From CS4-C045 sp963844115 (lineage in GTDB: Bacteria > Planctomycetota > Planctomycetia > Pirellulales > UBA7805): a stretch of 64,000 nt of DNA. The stretch covers positions 10,912-74,911 of the forward strand of contig CAWJNN010000024.1 in NCBI GenBank assembly GCA_963844115.1. The letters run 5' to 3'. Shown one piece after another: positions 9,276-17,575 of the stretch (its first letter is position 1; every line of letters starts with the position of its first letter). The notes beneath the pieces were generated by a model. The model had not been told where the DNA came from, did not search any database, and saw only the letters and a program-made list of their open reading frames with translations. The position numbers were made by a program, and so were the translations under genes.

Positions 9276-9887
9276 CTAACCGCCGCCCGATACCAATTTT
9301 GCAGGCGATTGCCAGCTTCCCGAAAAAACGAATTCGCTCAGAGGCTTGCGCTGTCGCGGGGCGGTATCGCGTGGTTTCAGGGAATCGGGCAGCTGATCCG
9401 GGTCGCCGACGTAACCGATTGCCAGTCCGGTCTTCGCTTCGTGTCCTTCCGGGATGCCGAACACTTCGCGGGCCTTGTCGGGCAGGATGCCGATCATCTG
9501 ATGTACGACCAGCCCCCGCGCGGTAGCCTCCAGCGTTAGATTGCCGGAGGCGAGCCCAACGTCATGCACGGCCGCCGCGTTGGGTTTATCGTTGCGCGAG
9601 AAATGCAGACTGGCAACGCTGATCGCCAATACGGGAGCGTGCTGTGCCCAGGCCTGATTCGGCTCGACCAGGCAACTTAGCAGCCGTTGAAACTCTGCTT
9701 CATCATCCTTTGTGGCGACAAAGTAGCTCCACGGCTGCTCGTTGTACGACGAAGCAGACCAACGCGCGGCTTCGAACAACGATAGAAGGTCTTGGCGGGA
9801 CACAGGCCGATCGTCGAAAGCGTAAGGACTCCAGCGCGCGGCGATCAGGTCATGAACAGGATGGTCGGTCTCGGCCTGTCTGGACAT
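9276..9887 (-). CDS. Nitroreductase family FMN-dependent oxidoreductase
   Basis: About 203 residues from the start MSRQAETDHP, chosen because AGAAGGAAA lies just before this ATG; a start nine codons further upstream lacks a good site. Family motifs are 'ARWSPYAFDDRPVSRQ', 'EAARWSASSYNEQPW' (FMN binding) and 'GLVVHQMIGILPDKARE'. Members reduce nitroaromatics, quinones or unsaturated substrates using NAD(P)H. The closest type by these motifs is the PnbA/YdjA-like nitroreductase group. It is convergent with the FKBP gene, 21 bases apart. Confidence 0.93.
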   Translation of the reverse strand: MSRQAETDHPVHDLIAARWSPYAFDDRPVSRQDLLSLFEAARWSASSYNEQPWSYFVATKDDEAEFQRLLSCLVEPNQAWAQHAPVLAISVASLHFSRNDKPNAAAVHDVGLASGNLTLEATARGLVVHQMIGILPDKAREVFGIPEGHEAKTGLAIGYVGDPDQLPDSLKPRDTAPRQRKPLSEFVFSGSWQSPAKLVSGGG

Positions 9888-10098
9888 GCGATTTCCTTCT
9901 AGTGCATTGAACACGTGAATTGAACACTGGTCACTGAATGATCATCGAAGTGTGCCAATTTTGGATCGCGGGGGCGACTTTGACAAGCACCGGTCGTCTT
10001 CTTCCGCGTTGAGCGCTCGTTCACTCGCTGCACGAAACCGTTGAGACGTACGCCGGAACAAGTCCCAGCTCGCCGGGACGCCGGCATGACAGGCTACT

Positions 10099-10113
10099 TT
10101 GATTTAATCAAAC
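10099..10113. repeat. Short perfect palindrome TTTGATT-T-AATCAAA
   Basis: Fifteen-base palindrome 13 bases beyond the protease stop codon at 10126. It may be a transcription stop element or an operator, but no T run follows on the relevant strand. Confidence 0.3.
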
Positions 10114-10125
10114 CGTGAAAAACGC

Positions 10126-11160
10126 TCATGAGTTCCGTTGGACCACGACGTGGGCCTCCAGCAGTTGAGCGTCTCGGATCAGCTTCAACGTCACGCGCTG
10201 ATTGTCCGGATAAGCGGATAGCAGACGGTGGACGTCATCGACGCTGGTCACCACGCGCTCGTTGACCGCGATCAGGATATCGTCCGGCTGCAATCCGCCA
10301 CGGTCGGCTGGACCGCCCCGTTGAATCGAGGCCACCAGCACTCCGCGATCGCTGATCAGATCCAGCTCGATCACGAGTGGTCGTCCCAGCTGTTGAACCG
10401 TGGCGGTGATACCTAGCAACGCGCGTCGCACGCGACCGTGCGCAATGATCTCGCTGACGATCCAGCGGGCCGTATTGGCTGGAACGGCAAAACCCAATCC
10501 CTGGCTCATCGGAATGATTGCCGTGTTGATCCCGATGACGTGTCCATGCGAATCCATGAGGGGTCCGCCTGAATTGCCTGGGTTCAACGGTGCGGAATGT
10601 TGCACTATTGCTTCGATCAGTCGTCCTTCGTACCCGCGCATGCTGCGGCCCAGCGCACTAACGATCCCCGTCGAAACGGTCGACTGCAGCCCCAGTGGAT
10701 CACCCATGGCGATGACCAGCTGTCCAACACGTAGTGCATCGGAGTCACCCAGTTTGATGGAGGGCAGATCGTTGGCGGCTAAACGAATCAGCGCCAGATC
10801 GGTTGCCGGATCATCGCCGATCACCTGGGCGTCCAGCCGGTCGCCGTCGGTAGTGGTTGCCGACATGCTGTCACGAGCCGCGACGACGTGGCTGTTGGTC
10901 AGCGCGTATCCGTCGGGCGTGATCAGGAAGCCCGTGCCCGACCCACTGAGTTTCGCGCCACGCGGCGCCGAGACCCCGATGACGGCGGGTGAGGCGTTTT
11001 CGACCACTTCGATCACCGCTCGCGAATACGCGTCCAACATTTCCGCGTCACGTGACCGCGGTTTGCTGCCCGCGGATTGTTTGCGCGTCGAGTCCGGTTC
11101 GCCGGCATCGGATTGAAGAAGTCGCAACAGCCTGCCGTCGGCGTCGGTTCGCGTGTTCAT
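10126..11160 (-). CDS. HtrA/DegP-like trypsin-type serine protease with one PDZ domain
   Basis: About 344 residues from MNTRTDADG, preceded by AGGAA 8 bases upstream; the longer upstream start has no such site. The trypsin-like domain shows the triad His in 'LTNSHVV', Asp in 'DPATDLALIRL' and Ser in 'LNPGNSGGPL'. One PDZ domain closes it ('GVLVASIQRGGPADRGGLQPDD'-type segment, positions about 250-335). HtrA proteases remove misfolded proteins, usually in the periplasm. No signal peptide or membrane helix is visible here, so this member may be cytoplasmic, which is unusual. It is divergent from the receiver-like gene. Confidence 0.92.
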   Translation of the reverse strand: MNTRTDADGRLLRLLQSDAGEPDSTRKQSAGSKPRSRDAEMLDAYSRAVIEVVENASPAVIGVSAPRGAKLSGSGTGFLITPDGYALTNSHVVAARDSMSATTTDGDRLDAQVIGDDPATDLALIRLAANDLPSIKLGDSDALRVGQLVIAMGDPLGLQSTVSTGIVSALGRSMRGYEGRLIEAIVQHSAPLNPGNSGGPLMDSHGHVIGINTAIIPMSQGLGFAVPANTARWIVSEIIAHGRVRRALLGITATVQQLGRPLVIELDLISDRGVLVASIQRGGPADRGGLQPDDILIAVNERVVTSVDDVHRLLSAYPDNQRVTLKLIRDAQLLEAHVVVQRNS

Positions 11161-11186
11161 GTGGTGTTCCTTCCGGTCTTGGTCGT

Positions 11187-11200
11187 AATACTGTAGTATT
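11187..11200. promoter_or_regulatory. Candidate operator AATAC-N4-GTATT upstream of the HtrA-like gene
   Basis: A 5-bp perfect inverted repeat with a 4-base centre lies about 26 bases before the protease start and about 120 bases before the divergent receiver gene. Its size suits a dimeric regulator, and the TACTGTAGTA core is loosely like BlaI/MecI-type sites. No such regulator gene is in the window. Confidence 0.3.
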
Positions 11201-11322
11201 GTTCGAGCGGTACGCGGAAACGTCAATCAAGTTGCCGTTGAGCGGCTTTGTGCCGACGTAACGCGGGCCGACACTTTCGCGGCGGATGCCCGTTACTTAC
11301 TGCCCGTTGGGGAGTTGGAACC

Positions 11323-11712
11323 ATGCCCAAACAAGTTCTGGATGTTGGGAACTGCGCCCCGGATTATGCGGCGATTCGCGACATCGTGGAAAAGAACTTC
11401 GATGCTCGGATCGTACAGGCTCATCTTCCCGCCGACGCGCTGCAGGCAGTTCGCACGCAGCGCCCCGACCTGGTATTGGTGAACCGTAAACTGGATGCCG
11501 ATTACAGCGACGGTCTGGCAATTATTAGGCAGATCAAATCCGATCCGGACCTGGCCGCCATCCCCTGCATGCTCGTCACGAATCACGAAGAGCATCAACA
11601 GGCGGCAATCGAAGCCGGCGCCGAGCGGGGATTCGGAAAGTTGCAGTTCGACGATCCGTCCACGCTGGAACGACTGGCAAAGTTTCTGGGCACGACGGTC
11701 CGCAACGAATGA
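11323..11712 (+). CDS. Receiver-like (CheY-fold) protein lacking the phosphoacceptor Asp
   Basis: 129 residues from MPKQVLDVGN, with GGAG upstream; the upstream alternative start would add 25 unlikely residues. The fold pattern of a receiver is clear: 'RPDLVLVNRKLDADYSDGL', 'IPCMLVTNHEEHQQAAIEAG', and a final 'GFGKLQFDD' containing the conserved Lys. The usual phosphoacceptor Asp after the 'DLVLV' strand is Asn, and the N-terminal acidic pair is replaced by GN, so it is probably not phosphorylated in the normal way. It may act as a constitutive or protein-binding receiver. A strong terminator follows. Confidence 0.8.
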   Translation: MPKQVLDVGNCAPDYAAIRDIVEKNFDARIVQAHLPADALQAVRTQRPDLVLVNRKLDADYSDGLAIIRQIKSDPDLAAIPCMLVTNHEEHQQAAIEAGAERGFGKLQFDDPSTLERLAKFLGTTVRNE

Positions 11713-11782
11713 ACCTAACTTGAAGGTCGTGCTGGGCGAGAAGGGCCTGGCCGAGCGGGTTGTGAACCTGCTGTGAGTTATA

Positions 11783-11817
11783 CCCCTGGCACGAGAACTC
11801 GTGCCGGGGGTTTCTTT
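11783..11817 (+). terminator. Rho-independent terminator
   Basis: CCTGGCACGAG, loop AA, CTCGTGCCGGGGG, followed by TTTCTTT. The stem is long and GC-rich. It lies about 70 bases after the receiver-like gene. Confidence 0.85.
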
Positions 11818-11830
11818 GCGGGAAGAGTTT

Positions 11831-11907
11831 GATTGCAGAATGCAGAAGAGAGAGTTGAGAATTGAGAAGTAAAATTCGTTCTTACTTCTACCTTCTCAAT
11901 TCCTTGT
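11831..11907. repeat. Inverted repeat with 'gagttga/gaattga' units
   Basis: Outer arms GATTGCAGA / TCTGCAATC and inner arms GAATTGAGAAGTA / TACTTCTACCTTCTCAATTC form an imperfect hairpin. The units resemble those in the longer 7-bp arrays at 16.9, 17.5 and 22 kb, so this may be a short, degenerate member. Confidence 0.5.
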
Positions 11908-11930
11908 CTGCAATCTACCTTGAGTCTTCT

Positions 11931-12006
11931 AGGTCGTTTAACGGCAAGCCGGAGGCGTCTGCGCGCTTAGGAGACACAGACGCCTTCGGCTTGCCGTTAA
12001 ACGATG
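11931..12006. repeat. 27-bp inverted repeat (GTTTAACGGCAAGCCG family)
   Basis: Two near-perfect arms beginning CGTTTAACGGCAAGCCGGAG enclose about 15 bases. It overlaps the 3' flank of the next gene. A single arm of the same family (TTTAACGGCCAGCCGCAGG) recurs at 37400-37425, so this is a dispersed palindromic element. Confidence 0.75.
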
Positions 12007-12013
12007 TGCTCGC

Positions 12014-12301
12014 CTACTGTGTCGTCTCTTCCTCCGCGTCCGGCGCGTTGTCCAGGTACTTGCTGAACCAGAACCAGTGCAACAGCAGGAAGACGATGAA
12101 GACAGCCAGGCCAATCAGCAGCGACGGCACGACGTACATCGGCATCGCAAAAAAAACGCCGGCCCCGAAACAGAAGTAGCCCAGATAGGCCGGATAGTCG
12201 ACCGGGAAAAAGTAATCAATCAGGATCAGCACAACCGCCAGGGCGAACAGAATCTCCATTGCATGCCATTCGGACATCTTCAAAAGCCAATCTTGCATCA
12301 T
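12014..12301 (-). CDS. Small membrane protein downstream of the efflux locus
   Basis: 95 residues with three hydrophobic segments (MEILFALAVVLILIDYFF; LGYFCFGAGVFFAMPMYV; LLIGLAVFIVFLLLHWFWF) and a short acidic tail (DAEEETTQ). The spacing loosely recalls the membrane part of NfeD-like proteins, but this is weak. No family assigned. It lies on the same strand as the metal-efflux genes, but about 370 bases and a palindromic repeat separate them, so co-transcription is doubtful. Confidence 0.7.
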   Translation of the reverse strand: MMQDWLLKMSEWHAMEILFALAVVLILIDYFFPVDYPAYLGYFCFGAGVFFAMPMYVVPSLLIGLAVFIVFLLLHWFWFSKYLDNAPDAEEETTQ

Positions 12302-12410
12302 AAGCCCTTTCGATCGGTTGCCGGCAAGGAAATCCAGCCCCCAATTATGAAATAAAAGGAAGGCAAAGGAAACCGGCGGTATGATGCTTCACTACTGGAA
12401 TTGCGAATCG

Positions 12411-12599
12411 TGACTAGCCCGTATTTCTCACAACATTGTAGGGTGGGACAAGCAATCCGGGCGCCCGGTGGGCCGGCGGTCGCTAGTCAAATGTGAATCG
12501 CGCGACAATGTGTGAATCGACGTATCGTCGGATTGCGACGGCCCACCAATCCGTTACGCGACCTGGTCCCACCCTACGTGAGAAATGCGGACTAGCCGA
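12411..12599. repeat. MITE-like element with ~33-bp imperfect inverted ends
   Basis: The left arm 'actagcccgtatttctcac..gtagggtgggac' is matched in reverse by 'gtcccaccctacgtgagaaatgcggactagc'. About 110 bases lie between and include a further 'gatt' palindrome. No ORF. The 'GTAGGGTGGGAC' type of end is common in bacterial dispersed palindromes. It separates the pump gene from the small membrane-protein gene. Confidence 0.7.
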
Positions 12600-12668
12600 C
12601 CAGCGCGCTGAGTCCGACGGGCTGGTCCCGTTTTTCGACTTCCATTCCGCGATCAAACGACTCCGTGC

Positions 12669-15600
12669 TCAGGAGTGCTTCGCAAAACGCGGGTCTTTGA
12701 TGCCGAGGCTGAGTTTCCATTCTTGGACCGAGCAGTACAGCACCGGCACGACGAGCATTGTCATGATTTCGATCATCATGCCGCCGAAGCCGGGAATGGC
12801 CATCGGGACCATGATGTCGCTGCCGCGGCCGGTCGATGTCAGCACCGGAATGAGCGCCAGGATGGTCGTAGCAGTCGTCATCAAGCAGGGCCGCACGCGA
12901 CGGAGGCCGGCTTCGAGCGTGGCCTGGCGGGCTGCTGCCGCGTCGCGAATGTCGTGCTTGAAAAAGCTTTGGTCCAAGTATGTCGCGATCACCACTCCGT
13001 CGTCGGAAGCAATGCCGAACAAAGCCAAAAAACCGACCCAGACGGCGACGCTCAGGTTGATCGGATGGATCTGAAACAGCGTCTGCATGTTGGAGCCGAA
13101 CACACTGAAATCGAGGAACCACGGCTGGCCATAAAGCCACAACATAATGAAGCCACCCGCCCAGGCGATGGCGATGCCGCTGAACACCAGCGACGTTGTA
13201 ATGACGGAGCTAAACTGGAAGTAGAGGATAATAAAGATGATAAACAGGGCCACCGGCAGCACGACCATCAGCGTCTTCTGGGAGCGGATCTGGTTTTCGT
13301 AATTCCCGGCAAACGTGTAGCTGACGCCGTCCGGCAAATTGAACTCGCCACTGTCGATTTTTTCTTGAAGGTATCGCTGGCACTGCTCAACGACGTCCAC
13401 TTCGGCCTGGCCCGGTCTCATGTCGAACAGCACATAACCGAGTAGGAACGTATCTTCGCTCTTGATCACCTGAGGACCGCGAACGTACCGGATTTCCGCC
13501 AGTTGAGAAATTGGGATGTGCGATCCGTCCTTGGCGGGGACGAGGATTTTCTTCATCGTTTCGATTTCGCTGCGCAGCTCGCGCAGGTAGCGGACGCGCA
13601 CCGGAAAGCGTTCACGGCCTTCGACAGTCGTGGTAATGCGCCGGCCGCCGATGGCGACTTCTACCACGTCTTGCACTTCTCGAATCGTCAGCCCGTAACG
13701 GGCGATCTTCTTGCGATCGAAGTCGATTTCCAAATAGGGTTTGCCGACGATGCGGTCGGCGATCACGACCGAGGCTTCGACGCTGGGGACTTCTTTCAAG
13801 TAGCGTTCAATCTCCAGAGCCACTCGTTCGATGGTGTCGAGGTCGGGGCCCTTCACCTTGACCCCCATCGGCGCTCGCATGCCGCTTTGTAGCATCACGA
13901 TGCGGGCCGCAATCGGTTGTAGGCGGGGAGCCGAGGTGGTGCCGGGGACTTGTCCCGCTTCGACAATCTCGTGCCAGATGTCGTCGGGCGTCATGATTCC
14001 CGACCACGCCTCGCGGCCGGGATTCAGCGCCGGATCGAGCGGCCGGCGCCATTGGCGAAACGGCACGCCATTGGGATCAGGTATCAACTGGCCGCCGTCA
14101 TCCCGCTCAAACCGACCCTGCGCCTTGTAAGGCTGGCCGTCACTGGCCTGCAAGAGCGTGCCGTCCTTGTCTTGCAACCAGTCGACCTCGTCCGGTTGGT
14201 AGCGGAACTCAGTGCGATGTCCGTCTTTGTCGACAATGTACTCGGACTTGTAATTGATCACGGTTTCGATCATCGAAATCGGCGCTGGATCGAGTGGACT
14301 TTGCACACGGCCGATTTTACCGACGGCCAATTCCACCTCGGGAATCGCCATGATGCGCTGGTTCTGGAGTTGAAGCACACTGAGCGACTCACCGATCGAA
14401 GCGTGCGACATCGTGGTGGGCATGTACAGATACGAGCCTTCGTCCAGCGGCGGCATGAATTCTTTGCCAAAACCCTTCCACGTCGTGGCTATGGTCCATT
14501 TCAATTTCGTGGCTAGGGACTGGTTGCCGATTTGATCCCATGATCGGCCACGCAACCCGCCCAACTCGTACTTGAACCGATCGAATGACGATAGCTCGCC
14601 AACTTCCGCCGCCGACAACGACTGCGCGTCGTATTCCTGCGGAATGCGTCCAAAAATGAATTTGGGGCCAAGCCAAACACCGAATCCCAAAATCAGAACC
14701 AACGCCGGCACGCAAAGGAACAGAAGTTTGTGATTGAGACACCACCACAGAATCGGCTTGTAGAGGTACTTTTGGAACAGTTGAAAAAAGGTCAACAGGC
14801 CGCCGATCAGAATTGCGACAAAGGCGAAGTTCCGCAGAAAGCCTTTTTCCGGACCCAGCGGCAGCCAGTCGCCGGTCAGTAGGATGCCGACAAAAAGCAC
14901 GGCCGCAGCGCTGGCCAGGACCGTGCTGCTGTAGCGCATCCGATCCTTCCAATGGTCCAGCCGCTGCGGCAAAGACTCCTCAGCCAGCTTGTACACGCCC
15001 AGCGCGCCAATAATCAGACCCGCCCACCACGCCAACCAAATGCCGATGCCAATCCCGGCGACGATCAAGCCGCCATAAAGAAACTGTTTCAACCTGTGCG
15101 AGTTGACCTTTGTCGTGAACAAAATATGGGCGGCCGGTGGGATGACCGTCAATGCGACAATGACGGATGCCGCAAGCACGAACGTCTTTGTGTAGGCCAG
15201 CGGCTGGAACAGTTTGCCCTCCGGGCCAACCATGGCGAAGACCGGCAAGAAGCTAACGATCGTGGTCGACACGGCGGTCAGCACCGCGCCTCCCACTTCA
15301 CTAGATGCGCGGAACACGACCTCGAGCCGGTCTTCGTCCTCGTCGGCTTCGTCGAGGTGTTTGAGGATGTTTTCGCACAGAATGATGCCCATGTCGTCCA
15401 CTGCACCAATCGCAATAGCGATGCCCGACAGGGCCACGATATTCGCATCCACTCCGACAATCCGCATGGCGATGAAGGTCATCATTACCGACAACGGCAA
15501 CAGGCTGCTTATGAGAATCGAGCTGCGTAAATGCGCCACGATAACCAGGATGACGATCACCATGACCAGGATTTCCTCAATCAGCGCATCATTGAGTGTC

Positions 15601-16847
15601 CCCAAAGTTTCGTAGATCAACCCCGTGCGATCGTAGAAGGGAACGACGGTGACCTGGCTTGTAGTCACCCACGCGGGCCACTGCTCGCGTGGCGTCGAAC
15701 GCAGGTGTTTCACCCAGGCGTCGTGGTTGACTTCAACATCCGTGTAGGCGTCGAAGTTGTTGGCCCCGGCGTAGGATGTGACTTCGTCGCGCGTCACCTG
15801 GCGGTAATCCACCACCGCCTTGGTTGGCAGCCCCGGAGCAATCTCGTCGATCTGCGACTTGATATTCTTGATGGCTGCCAAGGGATTGAAGCCGTAGCGG
15901 ACGACAACAACGCCGCCCACGGCTTCGGCGCCTCCTTTATCGAGCGCCCCTCGGCGAAGCGCCGGGCCCAAGGAGACGTGGGCCACGTCCTTGATGTAAA
16001 TCGGCACGTTGTCGTTGACGGCAACTACGCTGTCCTCGATGTCTTCAACACTCTCGACAAAACCCAGACCGCGAATAAAGTACTCGGCCTTGTTGATTTC
16101 GATGGTGCGGGCGCCGACGTCGATATTCGACATTTTTACGGCCATAAAGATGTCGTCGATGCCAACCCGCGCGGCCCGCATGGCATCGGGATCAACGTCG
16201 ATTTGATACTCTTTCACGAAGCCGCCGATCGAGGCCACCTCGGAGATCCCTTCGGCAGACAGCAGCGAATAACGCACGTACCAGTCTTGAACCGTCCGCA
16301 GCTCGTCGAGGTCCCAGCCGCCGACCGGGTGGCCGTCGGGATCGTGACCTTCGAGCGTGTACCAGAAGACCTGGCCCAGCGGCGTCGCGTCCGGCCCAAG
16401 GGTCGGCGTCACTCCTTCCGGCAAGGTGCCGGCCGGCAGGCTATTCAGCTTTTCCAGCACTCGCGTCCGCGACCAGTAGAACTCTACGTCTTCGTCGAAA
16501 ATGATGTAGATCGTCGAGAAGCCGAACATCGAGTAGCTGCGAACCGTTTTTACGCTGGGCACACCGAGCAGGGACACCGTCAGCGGATAAGAGATTTGGT
16601 CCTCGACGTCCTGTGGCGAGCGGCCCATCCACTCGGTGAAGATGATCTGCTGGTTTTCGCCGATGTCGGGGATCGCATCGGTAGGCACGGGCCGAAGAAG
16701 TTGCGGTAGCGCCGCCGGATCGCTGCGTAGCCCTCCGAGGTTCCAATCGAACGGCGCCACCATCACGCCCCAGCCGATCACCGCGATCACAACGAGCGCG
16801 ACGACCAGCTTGTTTTCCAGGCAGAAACGTATGACCTTGTCGAGCAT
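12669..16847 (-). CDS. cusA: Heavy-metal efflux RND pump, CusA/CzcA family, enlarged
   Basis: 1392 residues against about 1040 for typical CusA. N-terminal TM1 'ENKLVVALVVIAVIGWGVM', then 'DAIPDIGENQQIIFTEW' and 'RSPQDVEDQISYPLT', both strong heavy-metal RND markers. TM4 carries 'LSGIAIAIGAVDDMGIILCE' with the proton-relay Asp. After TM6 there is an insert of roughly 140 residues with about four extra hydrophobic segments, and a second insert (about 860-960) in the periplasmic part. The final TM block has 'FGIASDDGVVIATYLDQ'. It should export Cu(I)/Ag(I) or a divalent metal by proton antiport across both membranes with the CusB and TolC partners upstream. The ATG directly abuts a 7-bp repeat array, so no normal ribosome site is present. 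Confidence 0.95.
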   Translation of the reverse strand: MLDKVIRFCLENKLVVALVVIAVIGWGVMVAPFDWNLGGLRSDPAALPQLLRPVPTDAIPDIGENQQIIFTEWMGRSPQDVEDQISYPLTVSLLGVPSVKTVRSYSMFGFSTIYIIFDEDVEFYWSRTRVLEKLNSLPAGTLPEGVTPTLGPDATPLGQVFWYTLEGHDPDGHPVGGWDLDELRTVQDWYVRYSLLSAEGISEVASIGGFVKEYQIDVDPDAMRAARVGIDDIFMAVKMSNIDVGARTIEINKAEYFIRGLGFVESVEDIEDSVVAVNDNVPIYIKDVAHVSLGPALRRGALDKGGAEAVGGVVVVRYGFNPLAAIKNIKSQIDEIAPGLPTKAVVDYRQVTRDEVTSYAGANNFDAYTDVEVNHDAWVKHLRSTPREQWPAWVTTSQVTVVPFYDRTGLIYETLGTLNDALIEEILVMVIVILVIVAHLRSSILISSLLPLSVMMTFIAMRIVGVDANIVALSGIAIAIGAVDDMGIILCENILKHLDEADEDEDRLEVVFRASSEVGGAVLTAVSTTIVSFLPVFAMVGPEGKLFQPLAYTKTFVLAASVIVALTVIPPAAHILFTTKVNSHRLKQFLYGGLIVAGIGIGIWLAWWAGLIIGALGVYKLAEESLPQRLDHWKDRMRYSSTVLASAAAVLFVGILLTGDWLPLGPEKGFLRNFAFVAILIGGLLTFFQLFQKYLYKPILWWCLNHKLLFLCVPALVLILGFGVWLGPKFIFGRIPQEYDAQSLSAAEVGELSSFDRFKYELGGLRGRSWDQIGNQSLATKLKWTIATTWKGFGKEFMPPLDEGSYLYMPTTMSHASIGESLSVLQLQNQRIMAIPEVELAVGKIGRVQSPLDPAPISMIETVINYKSEYIVDKDGHRTEFRYQPDEVDWLQDKDGTLLQASDGQPYKAQGRFERDDGGQLIPDPNGVPFRQWRRPLDPALNPGREAWSGIMTPDDIWHEIVEAGQVPGTTSAPRLQPIAARIVMLQSGMRAPMGVKVKGPDLDTIERVALEIERYLKEVPSVEASVVIADRIVGKPYLEIDFDRKKIARYGLTIREVQDVVEVAIGGRRITTTVEGRERFPVRVRYLRELRSEIETMKKILVPAKDGSHIPISQLAEIRYVRGPQVIKSEDTFLLGYVLFDMRPGQAEVDVVEQCQRYLQEKIDSGEFNLPDGVSYTFAGNYENQIRSQKTLMVVLPVALFIIFIILYFQFSSVITTSLVFSGIAIAWAGGFIMLWLYGQPWFLDFSVFGSNMQTLFQIHPINLSVAVWVGFLALFGIASDDGVVIATYLDQSFFKHDIRDAAAARQATLEAGLRRVRPCLMTTATTILALIPVLTSTGRGSDIMVPMAIPGFGGMMIEIMTMLVVPVLYCSVQEWKLSLGIKDPRFAKHS

Positions 16848-16851
16848 GGGG

Positions 16852-17030
<179 letters not shown>

Positions 17031-17032
17031 AG

Positions 17033-17392
17033 TTAATCCTTGTCCTTGATGCTGGACTTTAGGCCGCTTAACATGCGGGCAATTTCATCCGCCTGACGAT
17101 ATAGTTCCCGTGCCGCGTCCGTCGGGATGAACGATTGACGCTGGGCGATGTGAATCTGGGACACGAGTTCCATCGTAGACCCGTATGCAATTTCGATGAA
17201 CCGACGGTAATCCTTTCGTGATCCACGGCTGCTTCCTTCCGCGATATTGGACGAAATCGAGACCGCGGCTCTTCGCATCTGATTTGCCAATCCGAACTTC
17301 TCGTAGTCGGGAAACTCTCGCGTTAAACGATACATAACGTCCGCCAATTCAATGGACTTCTTCCAAACCTCTAGCTTTTCAAAACCAAACAT
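17033..17392 (-). CDS. Four-helix-bundle protein (S23/23S rRNA intervening-sequence family)
   Basis: 119 residues from MFGFEKLEVWKKSIELADV. Family hallmarks: 'FEKLEVWKKSIEL', 'FPDYEKFGLANQMRRAAVSI', 'SSNIAEGSSRGSRKDYRRF' and a C-terminal helix. These proteins form pentameric barrels and were first found in ORFs of intervening sequences of bacterial 23S rRNA genes (Leptospira, Coxiella); a cousin is the Avd protein of diversity-generating retroelements. Here no reverse transcriptase is near. The gene is tightly boxed by two arrays of opposite polarity, inside an otherwise ordinary efflux operon. AAAGG lies before the ATG. A longer start would run into the array. Confidence 0.93.
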   Translation of the reverse strand: MFGFEKLEVWKKSIELADVMYRLTREFPDYEKFGLANQMRRAAVSISSNIAEGSSRGSRKDYRRFIEIAYGSTMELVSQIHIAQRQSFIPTDAARELYRQADEIARMLSGLKSSIKDKD

Positions 17393-17407
17393 GCACCCGC
17401 ACCTTTT

Positions 17408-17575
17408 CTCATCTCTCATCTCTCAACTCTAATCTCTCACCTCTCACCTCTCAACTCTCACCTCTCAACTCTCAACTCTCACCTCTCAACTCTCACACTC
17501 TCAACTCTCACCTCTCACCTCTCACCTCTCAACTCTCAACTCTCAACTCTCACTCTCACCTCTCACCTCTCAACT
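17408..17575. repeat. 7-bp tandem array (CTCTCAA/CTCTCAC), about 24 units, inverted to the one at 16852
   Basis: Units of 7 bases read CTCTCAA or CTCTCAC, with two small irregularities. Its reverse complement (GAGAGTT/GAGAGGT) is the same family as the array at 16852-17030. The array begins 16 bases before the S23-type start and runs into the last codons of the adaptor gene, whose stop codon it supplies. Confidence 0.97.

Noticed and set aside
11713..11776. Short reading frame (LKVVLGEKGLAERVVNLL) after the receiver gene
   Set aside because: Appears coding-like but is in another frame with no start; could be 3' debris, not enough to call.
15531..16709. 392-codon plus-strand ORF
   Set aside because: It is the antisense shadow of the CusA gene; its composition is His/Asp/Val-rich without family motifs.
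17033..17392. Four-helix-bundle gene considered as Avd of a diversity-generating retroelement
   Set aside because: No reverse transcriptase and no template/variable repeat pair found nearby; sequence fits S23/IVP better.
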